Below, one piece after another: positions 1 through 7,083 of a stretch of DNA of 12,076 bases. Every line of letters begins with the position of its first letter. Position 1 is the first letter of the stretch. The notes beneath the pieces were generated by a model. It had not been told where the DNA came from, did no database searches, and saw nothing but the letters and a program-made list of their open reading frames with translations. The DNA is from Candidatus Poribacteria bacterium (GTDB lineage: Bacteria > Poribacteria > WGA-4E > WGA-3G). The translations under genes were made by a program, and so were the position numbers. The DNA is taken from assembly GCA_028818995.1 (NCBI GenBank), contig JAPPMR010000795.1:1-12076 (forward strand), read 5' to 3'.

Positions 1-638
1 GCAATGTCACCACCGCGAATCGCATGAATTCCGATCTGTTTCTCCGGACGCGGTCCAATGATACCATGGCGACCATAAACACCAACTTCATTCAAATCAC
101 GTCCAACGGCATCGGCAACCGTCTCTGCTAATCGGAGTGCGGTACCACTGGGAGCATCTGCTTTATGGTTATGATGTGCTTCTATGATTTCTATATCATA
201 GTCATCACCAAGTGCTTTCGCAATTAATTCCAATGCTTGGATCATGACATTAACGCCAAGACTCATGTTCGGTGCCATTACACATCGAATCTTTGAGGCA
301 AGTTCGTGGACTTCTGCTAACTCGTCGGTGCTAAATCCGGTCGTTGCAATTACCATCGCTTTATCAGCATCTACAACTTGCCGCAGATGTTGTAATGTGG
401 CATCCGGTTTTGAGAATTCAATCACAACATCCGCACTTGTAATAACGTCGTTGAGTTCATTGGTTATTGGTACACCTAATTCACCGATACCTGCAATTAC
501 ACCGACATCGTTCCCTATTTCTGGATGGGCGGAAAACTCGATTGCCCCTACAAGTTTCATATCATCTTGTTGTGCAACGCCTTGGGTTATTAGTCTTCCC
601 ATACGTCCGCATGCGCCATTCACTACTACATGAATCAT
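1..638 (-). CDS. dapB: 4-hydroxy-tetrahydrodipicolinate reductase, C-terminus cut by window edge
   Basis: DapB is the cytoplasmic enzyme that reduces hydroxy-tetrahydrodipicolinate with NAD(P)H in the diaminopimelate/lysine pathway, supplying peptidoglycan and lysine. I translated the minus strand from the ATG at 638-636 and obtained 212 complete residues before the left edge. The N-terminus carries the dinucleotide-binding loop NGACGRMGR (residues 7-15). The catalytic and substrate-binding block EAHHNHKADAPSGTA lies at 153-167, with the HH pair and K159 of the family. The sequence then runs through GRHGIIGPRP into IHAIRGGDI, as in other DapB proteins. The family is usually about 270 residues, so roughly the last 55-60 are outside the window. 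The start has a good ribosome-binding site (AAGGA, 8 nt spacing). A candidate promoter lies about 85 nt upstream, and lipA ends 180 nt upstream, so dapB may have its own transcript. No frameshift is seen. Confidence 0.96.
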   Translation of the reverse strand, partial: MIHVVVNGACGRMGRLITQGVAQQDDMKLVGAIEFSAHPEIGNDVGVIAGIGELGVPITNELNDVITSADVVIEFSKPDATLQHLRQVVDADKAMVIATTGFSTDELAEVHELASKIRCVMAPNMSLGVNVMIQALELIAKALGDDYDIEIIEAHHNHKADAPSGTALRLAETVADAVGRDLNEVGVYGRHGIIGPRPEKQIGIHAIRGGDI

Positions 639-722
639 TTTTATTTTCCTTACTGCTGTTTTTTCCTACGAAGAGTTGAGTTGTTATGTTATCTCTCAAA
701 ACATCTAATTCTGTTTTTATTT

Positions 723-731
723 AGTATATCA
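723..731 (-). promoter_or_regulatory. Candidate extended -10 promoter for dapB
   Basis: On the minus strand this reads TGATATACT, a TGn-TATACT extended -10 element. It lies in the 180-nt gap between lipA and dapB and would start transcription near 716, leaving a leader of about 78 nt. No convincing -35 hexamer sits 16-18 nt upstream, which is tolerated in extended -10 promoters. The flanking DNA is AT-rich, so a chance match is possible. The same TGn-TATACT form occurs in front of lepA. The rest of 639-818 shows no ORF, RNA gene or clear terminator. Confidence 0.4.
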
Positions 732-818
732 TATTCAATGAAAAATCGCATAAATTAATATCTATAGTATGATAGACAATCTCGAAATGTTCTTGTAGGA
801 GGGTTTTGTTAGTGCGAA

Positions 819-1718
819 CTACAATAAACTGGATAATTGCACCTGCTCACCTGCGTGATAGGAACTGCGGACTAATGGCCCGGATTCTACATGCCGAAAG
901 CCCATCTCAATGCCAGCCTCTTTGATTTCATCAAATTCTTCTGGTGTATAGTAACGTTGGATTGGCAAGTGACGAGAGGAGGGAGAAAGATATTGTCCAA
1001 TTGTGAGAATATCGCAGCCTGTATCCCGAATGTCTTGCATTGTTTCTAAGAGTTCAATTACCGTTTCGCCTAATCCCACCATAAGACCAGACTTCGTGAG
1101 CATTTCAGGATTCAATTTTTTGCCGATTTTGAGAAGTGAAAGTGTTTGTTGATAATTTGCATAAGGACGCGCGCGACGATAAAGACGTTGGACTGTCTCT
1201 GTATTGTGATTCAACACCTCTGGCGCCGCTTCAACAATAACTTTAAGAGCGTCCCAATTGCCTTCAAGATCAGGTATAAGAACTTCTACAGTACAATCTG
1301 GGCGATGTTTCCGCGCTTCGGTAATGCAATCTGCAAATATACCCGCACCTCCATCCGATAAATCGTCTCGGTTAACAGAGGTAATCACAACATGGTTTAG
1401 CTTCAAGTGGGCGACTGCCTCACCAAGTCTTCGCGGCTCATCTGTATCTACGATTCCTGGTGTGCCTTTCTTCACAGCACAGAACATGCACCGACGTGTA
1501 CAGACATCTCCCAATATCATAAATGTGGCAGTGCGACTGTTCCAGCATTCACCGATATTGGGACAACGTGCCTCTTCACAGACAGTGTGAAGATCAAGAT
1601 CGCGCATTAGTTTTTTGAGTTCAGCGTAGTTGCCACCGCCAGGGATACGTGCTTTAATCCATGAGGGATGTCTACGTTGCGGTGTATCAGGGGAAAGTAT
1701 CGGAAGGGATTTGATCAT
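819..1718 (-). CDS. lipA: Lipoyl synthase, radical SAM enzyme
   Basis: LipA inserts two sulfur atoms into protein-bound octanoyl groups, making the lipoyl cofactor of 2-oxoacid dehydrogenases and the glycine cleavage system. With the chosen start it has 299 residues, normal for the family. The auxiliary-cluster motif CEEARCPNIGEC supplies C47, C52 and C58. The radical SAM motif CTRRCMFC supplies C73, C77 and C80. The C-terminal RSSYHA motif, whose Ser ligates the auxiliary cluster, is present. The frame stays open to 1832, but that extension runs through the tRNA-Sec gene and encodes no LipA-like sequence. Starts at 1736, 1730 and 1718 are possible; I prefer 1718 because GGAA lies about 6 nt upstream and the other two lack a ribosome-binding site. 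The gene starts 38 nt after the tRNA, so it is probably translated from a transcript cut by tRNA processing, or from a promoter not recognised here. It ends in TAG. Confidence 0.95.
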   Translation of the reverse strand: MIKSLPILSPDTPQRRHPSWIKARIPGGGNYAELKKLMRDLDLHTVCEEARCPNIGECWNSRTATFMILGDVCTRRCMFCAVKKGTPGIVDTDEPRRLGEAVAHLKLNHVVITSVNRDDLSDGGAGIFADCITEARKHRPDCTVEVLIPDLEGNWDALKVIVEAAPEVLNHNTETVQRLYRRARPYANYQQTLSLLKIGKKLNPEMLTKSGLMVGLGETVIELLETMQDIRDTGCDILTIGQYLSPSSRHLPIQRYYTPEEFDEIKEAGIEMGFRHVESGPLVRSSYHAGEQVQLSSLL

Positions 1719-1756
1719 ATCGTTTTCCATTATCATGGAAGGCAAAAACGGAAAAA

Positions 1757-1850
1757 TGGCGGGAGAGGGTGGGAGTCGAACCCACCTATCCACTTGCATG
1801 GACAAGCCGGTTTTGAAGACCGGTAGGGCCACCGGACCCTATCCTCCCCC
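1757..1850 (-). tRNA. selC: tRNA-Sec (anticodon UCA), selenocysteine tRNA
   Basis: This 94-nt gene folds as a bacterial selenocysteine tRNA, which carries Sec to in-frame UGA codons with SelB. I paired the minus strand by eye. The acceptor stem has 8 bp (GGGGGAGG with CCTCTCCC, one G-U pair). The D stem has 6 bp (AGGGTC/GGCCCT) with a 4-nt loop. The anticodon stem CCGGT/ACCGG holds the loop CTTCAAA, placing UCA at 1816-1814. A long variable arm (TGTCCA/TGGATA, 6-nt loop) follows, then a 5-bp T stem GTGGG/CCCAC with loop TTCGACT. Discriminator G73 and an encoded CCA complete the 3' end. The 8+5 acceptor/T arrangement, 6-bp D stem and long variable arm distinguish it from suppressor or ordinary tRNAs. 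It sits 22 nt after the selB stop codon, which strongly supports co-transcription and the Sec role. Confidence 0.97.
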
Positions 1851-1872
1851 ATAAAAACAACGTTTGATTCTG

Positions 1873-3801
1873 TTACCTTGATGACAATCTACGGATGTTT
1901 CCATCTCGAATCGTAACATTTTGCGTGTCACAGTACTCAAGAAAAGGTACAGCATATTTTCTTGAAGTTTGCGCCAGTTCACGAAACTCGCCAACCGTTA
2001 TTGTCCCATTTTCCCGGAGATAATTGGTTAATAATACTTTTATCTCTTCAAATACGTCTTTGTGGATAAAGAAATTATCAGCCGCTCTGATAAATTGCCC
2101 AAGGTTCAACAAGGCAAAAAACGTGGACTCAATTATTTGTGGTGTATATTCAGGAAGTAGTGTTTTCAGTTCATTTAGTCCGGGTGTATTAATTCCTGCA
2201 TCTAAAAATAGTTTTTCAAGTGTTTCTTTAGCTGTCGACTCCTCTTCAGAGAATTGAATTTCATGTGAGGCTAATCGCAGCAGATTTCCATCTTTAACTA
2301 TTTGCTTCGTTTTTATCAGTTGATTCGTGAGTTTTTCAAAACCTATCTCATCAAGTCCAAGTTCACGGCTTAATTGCGAAGCGTTCTGTCCGGCGAGGAG
2401 CGGTTCTTTTTCATGAAATTCCGACAACACCGTTAAAAGTCTCTCTGTAAGTTCTGCAGTACGCGCAGCGTCTGAAACAAGAGGCGTTCTACCTGATGTA
2501 TCCCATCGTACAATTTTTTCTTCGGATGCTAAGGTCTCCAATATGTTTCCGACTTCCGCTCGTGAATACGGCATATAATAATAGAGAAACGATTCAGCAA
2601 CACACAGTGAAGGGCTATTTTCTAATACGGCATTTACAACTTGTGTATCGTCTGCTTCTTCCCACTGTGCCAAGGTTGTAATGGTTTCTTGTGTAAAACG
2701 TTTATGTTTCGGAGCGAATGGGTTAATAACTTCCCCGCCACCGACAGTATGTTGTGCAGAAAAATCTCGCAAAATGATACGGTCGCCTCTAAAAGTTAAA
2801 ATTGGCTGCTCTAAGCGAAGTTGGACTTGTACCCTATCACCGGGTAGGATAGCCTCGTCAACCAATAAAATCAATCGACAAAATATCTCGCGTGTCCCAA
2901 GATAGGCGCGGAAACGTCCCCAATGTTCAAGCATTCTCGGAAATGAGGATAAAACTTGCAGCGACACGTCAATATTATCGGTAACCTGTGAGTATTCAAT
3001 AGGGCATAGCACATCGCCACGTTGAATATTATTTGCAGTGGTACCAGATAGATTAAGTGCAGTTCTTTGTCCAGCTTGTGCGACATCTGCATGTTCGTTA
3101 TGTACCTGTATACCTCGCACCCGCACCACATCACCTTGCGGCAGTATAACCATCCTTTGATCCCGATTTATAGAACCGCCAATGAGCGTGCCTGTAACAA
3201 CAACTCCAAAACCTTGAACTGTAAAAACACGATCAACATATAATCTTGAAATTCCATCATGTTCTTGTGCTTTCGTTGCCAGGTCAACTTGCTCCACAAT
3301 CATCTGCTTTAAGGTGTCGATCCCTTCACCTGTTATAGATGAAACACTAATAGAGGGAATCCCTTCAAGCGATGTGCCAACCAGCATCTCTTGGGTCATT
3401 TCTGTTGCTTCTTCCAACTCTTCGCGGGTTGCTAAATCTGACTTCGTCATCACGATTATCCCGTTTGAGATGCCGAGCAGATCTAAAATAGCCAAGTGTT
3501 CAAGCGTCTGTTCCTGTACTCCTTCTTTAGCATCAACAACAAAAAGAACAATATCCATCCCGTAAGCACCAGACAACATGTGGCGGATGAATTTCTCGTG
3601 TCCGGGCACATCAACAATCCCAGCGCGTGAATTATCAGGGAGGTCAAAATAAGCGAAGCCTAATTCAATAGATAAGCCCCGCTCGCGTTCCTCCTTGAGT
3701 CGGTCTGTTTCAATGCCGGTGAGTGTGCCAACCAGGGCAGTTTTTCCATGGTCAACATGCCCCGCTGTACCGATGATAAGGTGTCGTCTATCTTGATACA
3801 T
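1873..3801 (-). CDS. selB: Selenocysteine-specific elongation factor SelB
   Basis: SelB is the EF-Tu-like GTPase that binds Sec-tRNA and the SECIS hairpin in selenoprotein mRNAs and delivers selenocysteine at UGA. The 642-residue product is slightly longer than E. coli SelB (614). The GTPase domain shows the P-loop GHVDHGKT (14-21), the switch region ERGLSIELGFA (40-50), DVPGHEKF (64-71) and TKSD (119-122). TKSD is the SelB-like variant of NKxD. Beta-barrel domains follow, and the C-terminal third fits the winged-helix array that binds mRNA. The start ATG overlaps the TGA stop of the upstream signal peptidase gene by one base (TGATG), implying translational coupling; only a weak GGA precedes it. 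The tRNA-Sec gene follows 22 nt after the TAA stop. A general EF-Tu or EF-1 paralogue is excluded by the long C-terminus and the neighbouring selC. Confidence 0.97.
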   Translation of the reverse strand: MYQDRRHLIIGTAGHVDHGKTALVGTLTGIETDRLKEERERGLSIELGFAYFDLPDNSRAGIVDVPGHEKFIRHMLSGAYGMDIVLFVVDAKEGVQEQTLEHLAILDLLGISNGIIVMTKSDLATREELEEATEMTQEMLVGTSLEGIPSISVSSITGEGIDTLKQMIVEQVDLATKAQEHDGISRLYVDRVFTVQGFGVVVTGTLIGGSINRDQRMVILPQGDVVRVRGIQVHNEHADVAQAGQRTALNLSGTTANNIQRGDVLCPIEYSQVTDNIDVSLQVLSSFPRMLEHWGRFRAYLGTREIFCRLILLVDEAILPGDRVQVQLRLEQPILTFRGDRIILRDFSAQHTVGGGEVINPFAPKHKRFTQETITTLAQWEEADDTQVVNAVLENSPSLCVAESFLYYYMPYSRAEVGNILETLASEEKIVRWDTSGRTPLVSDAARTAELTERLLTVLSEFHEKEPLLAGQNASQLSRELGLDEIGFEKLTNQLIKTKQIVKDGNLLRLASHEIQFSEEESTAKETLEKLFLDAGINTPGLNELKTLLPEYTPQIIESTFFALLNLGQFIRAADNFFIHKDVFEEIKVLLTNYLRENGTITVGEFRELAQTSRKYAVPFLEYCDTQNVTIRDGNIRRLSSR

Positions 3802-4610
3802 CAGTTGAATCCATGTTGTGAGTGAATCAGTTTACCGATTCGATTGAATCGTATATTGCCGATTATCTTCCACACCTCCCATATTTTTACATTCTCATTT
3901 TTACACTCTACATGCCGATCCTTATCGTTGCAGAAAGACCAGTATACCATGAAGGCTTGTCCTTTGATCCTATCAACAGGTACAGGCCCCCAGGTGCGGC
4001 TATCTTGACTATTATTACGGTTATCTCCTATCGCAAAAACGTGCCTTTTTGGGACGGTAAAAGGTTTCCCTTCAGGAAATTCTCGCTTAAATTGACTGTC
4101 TGTCTTGGTATAATCATGATATAATTCGTTTCCCCTCATATATTCTTGCATTTGCCGGAAGGGCGGAAAATCGTTCCGTCTCGAGAAATGCCCACCCACG
4201 TGCTTGGTGTAAGCACTATCATCAACCGCTTTACCGTTGACATATAGCGTTTTGCCTTCTGTGTGAACCGTATCACCTTCAATGGCTACAATACGCTTAA
4301 TGAAATTACGATCTTCTTCATGAGGTGGAATAAAAACGAATACGTCGCCACGCGCAGGTTTATGAAAATCAAAGACTCTAATATCTGTCCCAGGAATTTT
4401 GAACCCGTAGATAAACTTGCATACCAGAATTCGGTCTCCGACAAGCAGTGTATCCTCCATGGAACCGGATGGTATTTTAAATGCTTCTACAACAAAGGGG
4501 CGTATAAACCCAAAAACAAGAATAAGTGCAACGACAATAACTTGGGTATATTCCCAGAAAACCGTTTTTCTAAATTTTTGCCATTTTGATAATTGAACAT
4601 CAGTGCTCAT
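3801..4610 (-). CDS. lepB: Signal peptidase I, catalytically complete copy
   Basis: This is a type I signal peptidase, a membrane Ser/Lys protease that removes signal peptides from exported proteins outside the cytoplasmic membrane. The 269-residue product has one transmembrane segment near residues 21-42. Box B is IPSGSM with nucleophile S50. Box D has FIKRIVAIEGD with general base K105, and GDNRNNSQDSRTWG begins at 195. A C-terminal NRIGKLIH matches the family ending. About 25 residues between YWS and NRIGK, including two cysteines, are absent from the upstream paralogue. The ATG at 4610 has no ribosome-binding site next to it, whereas a strong purine tract lies near 4641-4652 (see separate entry), so the true start may be a few codons earlier. 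The gene follows its paralogue by 81 nt and overlaps selB by one base. It is the only gene in the window ending in TGA. Confidence 0.94.
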   Translation of the reverse strand: MSTDVQLSKWQKFRKTVFWEYTQVIVVALILVFGFIRPFVVEAFKIPSGSMEDTLLVGDRILVCKFIYGFKIPGTDIRVFDFHKPARGDVFVFIPPHEEDRNFIKRIVAIEGDTVHTEGKTLYVNGKAVDDSAYTKHVGGHFSRRNDFPPFRQMQEYMRGNELYHDYTKTDSQFKREFPEGKPFTVPKRHVFAIGDNRNNSQDSRTWGPVPVDRIKGQAFMVYWSFCNDKDRHVECKNENVKIWEVWKIIGNIRFNRIGKLIHSQHGFN

Positions 4611-4640
4611 GAAGTTTGAAACCGCTGTAATAATAACGGT

Positions 4641-4652
4641 ATTCCTTCCTTT
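4641..4652 (-). promoter_or_regulatory. Strong Shine-Dalgarno-like tract, displaced from the lepB ATG
   Basis: The minus strand reads AAAGGAAGGAAT here, the best ribosome-binding sequence in the gap between the two signal peptidase genes. It is 30 nt from the ATG at 4610, too far for normal use. It stands 8 nt before an in-frame ATT codon at 4634-4632, followed by a second ATT at 4631-4629. Initiation there would add 7-8 residues (ITAVSNF before the current Met). The paralogue upstream has a similar purine tract, and its ATG falls at the equivalent ATT-ATG sequence. Either AUU is used as a start, or the ancestral start was lost and the tract is a relic. Confidence 0.35.
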
Positions 4653-4691
4653 CTTTTAGATTATTATATTTTAGATTAGATTTTCAAATCC

Positions 4692-5438
4692 TTAACGGAT
4701 GCGTTTGCCAATACGATTAGAACGATTATTACCATTATTGTTAATTGACCAGTATATGATAAAAGCTTGTCCCTTGATATTTTCAACAGGAACAGGTCCC
4801 CAGGTGCGGCTATCACTACTTTGATCTCGATTATCACCCATTGCAAAAACATGTCCTTTTGGTACAGTAAACGGTTTGCCATCAGGAAATCTACGTTTAA
4901 ATTGACTGTTTGTCATGGTGTAATCATCGTATAATTCATTTCCCCTCATATATTCTTGCATTTGCCGGAACGGAGGAAAATCACCACGTCTAAAAAAAGC
5001 ACCTTCCATGTGCTTGGTGTAACCACTATCGTCAATGGCTTTACCGTTAACATACAGTGTTTTGCCTTCCGTATAAACGGTATCCCCTTCTACTGCCACA
5101 ATCCGCTTAATGAAATTTCTATCATTATGTGGTGGTATGAAAACAATAACATCCTCACGGGCAGGTTTGTGGAAATCAAACACCTTGATATCTGTGCCGG
5201 GAATTTTAAAACCATACATACACTTACAAATCAAAATATGATCACCGGCGAGCAGCGTGTCTTCCATTGCACCAGATGGAATTTTATAGAGCCCCACTAT
5301 AAATAGACGAAAGTATACAATTGCGCAAAGAAGGAATACAATAACGAAAGCAGGCGAAAATATAATCCTTTTTAATCTTTGCCATCTGGATAATTTGGAC
5401 TGGGTTGGCTGAGTTTTATCGTGTAATTTATATTTCAT
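4692..5438 (-). CDS. Signal peptidase I paralogue lacking the catalytic serine
   Basis: This 248-residue protein is plainly a signal peptidase I family member. It has one transmembrane segment near 28-49, the box IPSGAM at 53-58, FIKRIVAVEGD with the general-base lysine K111, GDNRDQSSDSRTWG starting at 201, and the ending NRIGKRI. The residue just before the Met of the box, Ser in active enzymes, is Ala57 here, encoded GCA at 5270-5268. The downstream copy has TCC (Ser) at the same place. With the nucleophile gone, peptide-bond cleavage by the usual mechanism should fail. The frame is intact and the remaining boxes are well kept, so it does not look like a decayed pseudogene. A non-catalytic role, such as binding substrates or pairing with the active copy, is possible by analogy with S. 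aureus SpsA beside SpsB. The ATG at 5438 has only a distant purine tract (AAAGAAGG, 22 nt upstream). The gene lies 28 nt after a secreted beta-helix gene. Confidence 0.9.
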   Translation of the reverse strand: MKYKLHDKTQPTQSKLSRWQRLKRIIFSPAFVIVFLLCAIVYFRLFIVGLYKIPSGAMEDTLLAGDHILICKCMYGFKIPGTDIKVFDFHKPAREDVIVFIPPHNDRNFIKRIVAVEGDTVYTEGKTLYVNGKAIDDSGYTKHMEGAFFRRGDFPPFRQMQEYMRGNELYDDYTMTNSQFKRRFPDGKPFTVPKGHVFAMGDNRDQSSDSRTWGPVPVENIKGQAFIIYWSINNNGNNRSNRIGKRIR

Positions 5439-5466
5439 AATAAATATACGATCTTTGTATCCTTCT

Positions 5467-6921
5467 TTAATAGATTGAAGCGATACGCTGTTTACGTTTT
5501 AAGTCTGCCCACTTTACCAATTGTTTTCCACGATGTGATACAGAACGTGGTTCTTGCTCTTTGTTTTCTTGCTGATTATTTTCTTCAAGTTCATCCTGTT
5601 TAAGTTCAATTGGTTCTTGATCTTCTGGGTCACGTACACCCATTCCAGCAGCCGGACTATTTGGCTGAAGAGCATAATCACCAGCCTTTGCATTTACAAA
5701 CAGAGGATCAGCATCAATGTTGTCCTCATATCTAAATAATCTCCCATCAGGTTTACGTTCAATTCCATCAAGTCCATCTTTAATATTGCACGACTTAATG
5801 GTTAGAATTCCCCATGCAAATACTTCAGCATGTGTTCCATCAGATGTATTGTCCCATACGATCGAATTGGTCATGTTAAGATGGCCTCGGTCAGTGACAT
5901 AAATGCCACCACCCTTGTTTCCTGCAGAGTTTTGTGTAATTGTACAATGCTTGACAAATGCATCGCCAAATCTTGTGAGATCCCAAATCCCTCCTCCATT
6001 CTTCAAAGCAGTATTGTTTGCAATTACACAATCCGTGGCATATAATGACGAAGTTGGACTGCAGAATACACCACCACCATCTTCCGCTGTATTCTTATCT
6101 ATAATTGAATTTTTAATTCTTATTCGAGAATATTCGCTACATTTTAAACCACCGCCAGAATTCTGGGTAATTCGGCTATCTGTTATTTCCGCTGAAGTAA
6201 AAGAAATAACACTTATACCTCGTCCGCCGTTTTTCGAAACAGTGCAATTAACTATAGTTGCACCATCGTCCAGGCAGGAAATCCCGATACCAGTATTGTT
6301 AGAAATTGTACAATTCTTTATAGTCGGTCTCTTAATAAAAGTTTCTTCCATATTGATACCATTCTGAATAAATCCATCCCGAATTTCACCAGTAAGGATG
6401 TCAATTCCACTAATGGCTACACCTATACCAATATTATGTGAGATTATACTGTCTAATATGATTAGATCGGAATTGATACAATGAATCCCAAGTGTCAGAT
6501 TATCCTTAACCACACAATTTTTAATCGTAGGTGAGGCAGAAACAAGAGTGATTGATCCACCAAATTGATGCGATCCGTTGGTAATAGTAAATCCATCTAA
6601 TACCGATTCGTTTGTCTCCTCATTGTAGAAATAAAAACCTCTGGTTTCATGTAGTTTTTCACAGTCTATAGCTGTTGCATCTGCGCCATTTTTCGATTTA
6701 AGGGTAATCCTTTTCCCCTTAAAATCAATGTTCACGTTTCCTTCGCCTCTGTAGACACCATCATCAACCAAAACAGTATCACCATTTTGTGCTATATCAA
6801 TACCGGCTTGAATTGTTCGTTGATCTGCAGGAACATGAATCGTAGCAGCATAAGTAAGTGGACTTATAAGAGAAATACATACAATGAGCGTTAAATTGAA
6901 GGGTATCCTAATTTGTATCAT
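5467..6921 (-). CDS. Secreted right-handed parallel beta-helix protein (copy 1)
   Basis: This 484-residue protein has an N-terminal signal peptide: basic start, hydrophobic core, likely cleavage after TYA at residue 25, leaving ATIHVPADQ. The mature part consists of short beta-helix coils. A conserved cap region reads NGDTVLVDDGVY and SVLDGFTITNG; repeated coils of the NC-x-I-x-x-N and GGGI/GGGV kind follow, ending in TNSIVWDN and the DADPLFVNAKAGDYALQPNSPAAGMG block. This matches the Pmp-like/PF13229-type beta-helix proteins, some of which bind or cut polysaccharides; no catalytic residues can be assigned, so substrate and activity are unknown. After the helix comes a Glu/Gln/Asn-rich linker and a basic tail with GKQLVKWADLKRK. 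A strong GGAGG site lies 7 nt before the ATG. It is the downstream member of a tandem pair and precedes the signal peptidase pair by 28 nt. It probably acts outside the cytoplasmic membrane. Confidence 0.88.
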   Translation of the reverse strand: MIQIRIPFNLTLIVCISLISPLTYAATIHVPADQRTIQAGIDIAQNGDTVLVDDGVYRGEGNVNIDFKGKRITLKSKNGADATAIDCEKLHETRGFYFYNEETNESVLDGFTITNGSHQFGGSITLVSASPTIKNCVVKDNLTLGIHCINSDLIILDSIISHNIGIGVAISGIDILTGEIRDGFIQNGINMEETFIKRPTIKNCTISNNTGIGISCLDDGATIVNCTVSKNGGRGISVISFTSAEITDSRITQNSGGGLKCSEYSRIRIKNSIIDKNTAEDGGGVFCSPTSSLYATDCVIANNTALKNGGGIWDLTRFGDAFVKHCTITQNSAGNKGGGIYVTDRGHLNMTNSIVWDNTSDGTHAEVFAWGILTIKSCNIKDGLDGIERKPDGRLFRYEDNIDADPLFVNAKAGDYALQPNSPAAGMGVRDPEDQEPIELKQDELEENNQQENKEQEPRSVSHRGKQLVKWADLKRKQRIASIY

Positions 6922-6945
6922 GTTTGTCCTCCATAAGGACTGATA

Positions 6946-6959
6946 AACTCTGCTGTTTT
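6946..6959 (-). repeat. Leader motif shared by the two beta-helix genes (copy before 6921)
   Basis: The minus strand reads AAAACAGCAGAGTT, 24-37 nt upstream of the beta-helix start at 6921. A near-identical sequence with one C-to-T change stands 24-37 nt upstream of the paralogue start at 8481. Its position and match suggest that the duplication carried the leader along. It may be a conserved remnant rather than a regulatory site. The rest of the 162-nt gap 6922-7083 holds the ribosome-binding site and a weak 5-bp inverted repeat, but no convincing promoter or terminator. Confidence 0.5.
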
Positions 6960-7083
6960 GCTACTAAAACTACGAGATAAACTATGTCCAAGTGTATAAA
7001 AAACACTCACAATAACCCAAGTTTCGACATAAAAGTTATAGGTATTTCTACTAATGTTTCTGACTAAAAAGTTGTAATGGAAA

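Noticed and set aside
244..633. Plus-strand open frame of 129 codons at the left end
   Set aside because: It lies opposite dapB, whose minus-strand translation shows all family motifs; it is a shadow frame.
1719..1832. N-terminal extension of LipA up to 1832
   Set aside because: The extension translates the tRNA-Sec gene, has no LipA-like content and lacks a ribosome-binding site; 1718 is a better start.
3770..3803. UGA-UGU at the end of lepB as a possible selenocysteine-cysteine recoding site
   Set aside because: The bases after the UGA encode the SelB N-terminus in another frame, and the protein already ends at the usual family C-terminus.
4676..4882. 68-codon minus-strand frame at the end of the inactive signal peptidase gene
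   Set aside because: It overlaps the conserved C-terminus of that gene in another frame and resembles nothing; there is no sign of a frameshift in the main gene.
5903..6367. Plus-strand open frame of 154 codons inside the beta-helix gene
   Set aside because: It is opposite a repetitive coding region, is proline-rich because of the antisense of Gly-rich repeats, and has no ribosome site or family resemblance.
6991..7007. Inverted repeat AGTGT-N7-ACACT as a terminator between the beta-helix genes
   Set aside because: The stem has only 5 AT-rich base pairs and no U tract follows.
6922..7083. Promoter for the second beta-helix gene
   Set aside because: Only weak hexamer matches are found (for example TTGGAC-17-TTTAGT on the minus strand), no better than expected in AT-rich DNA.
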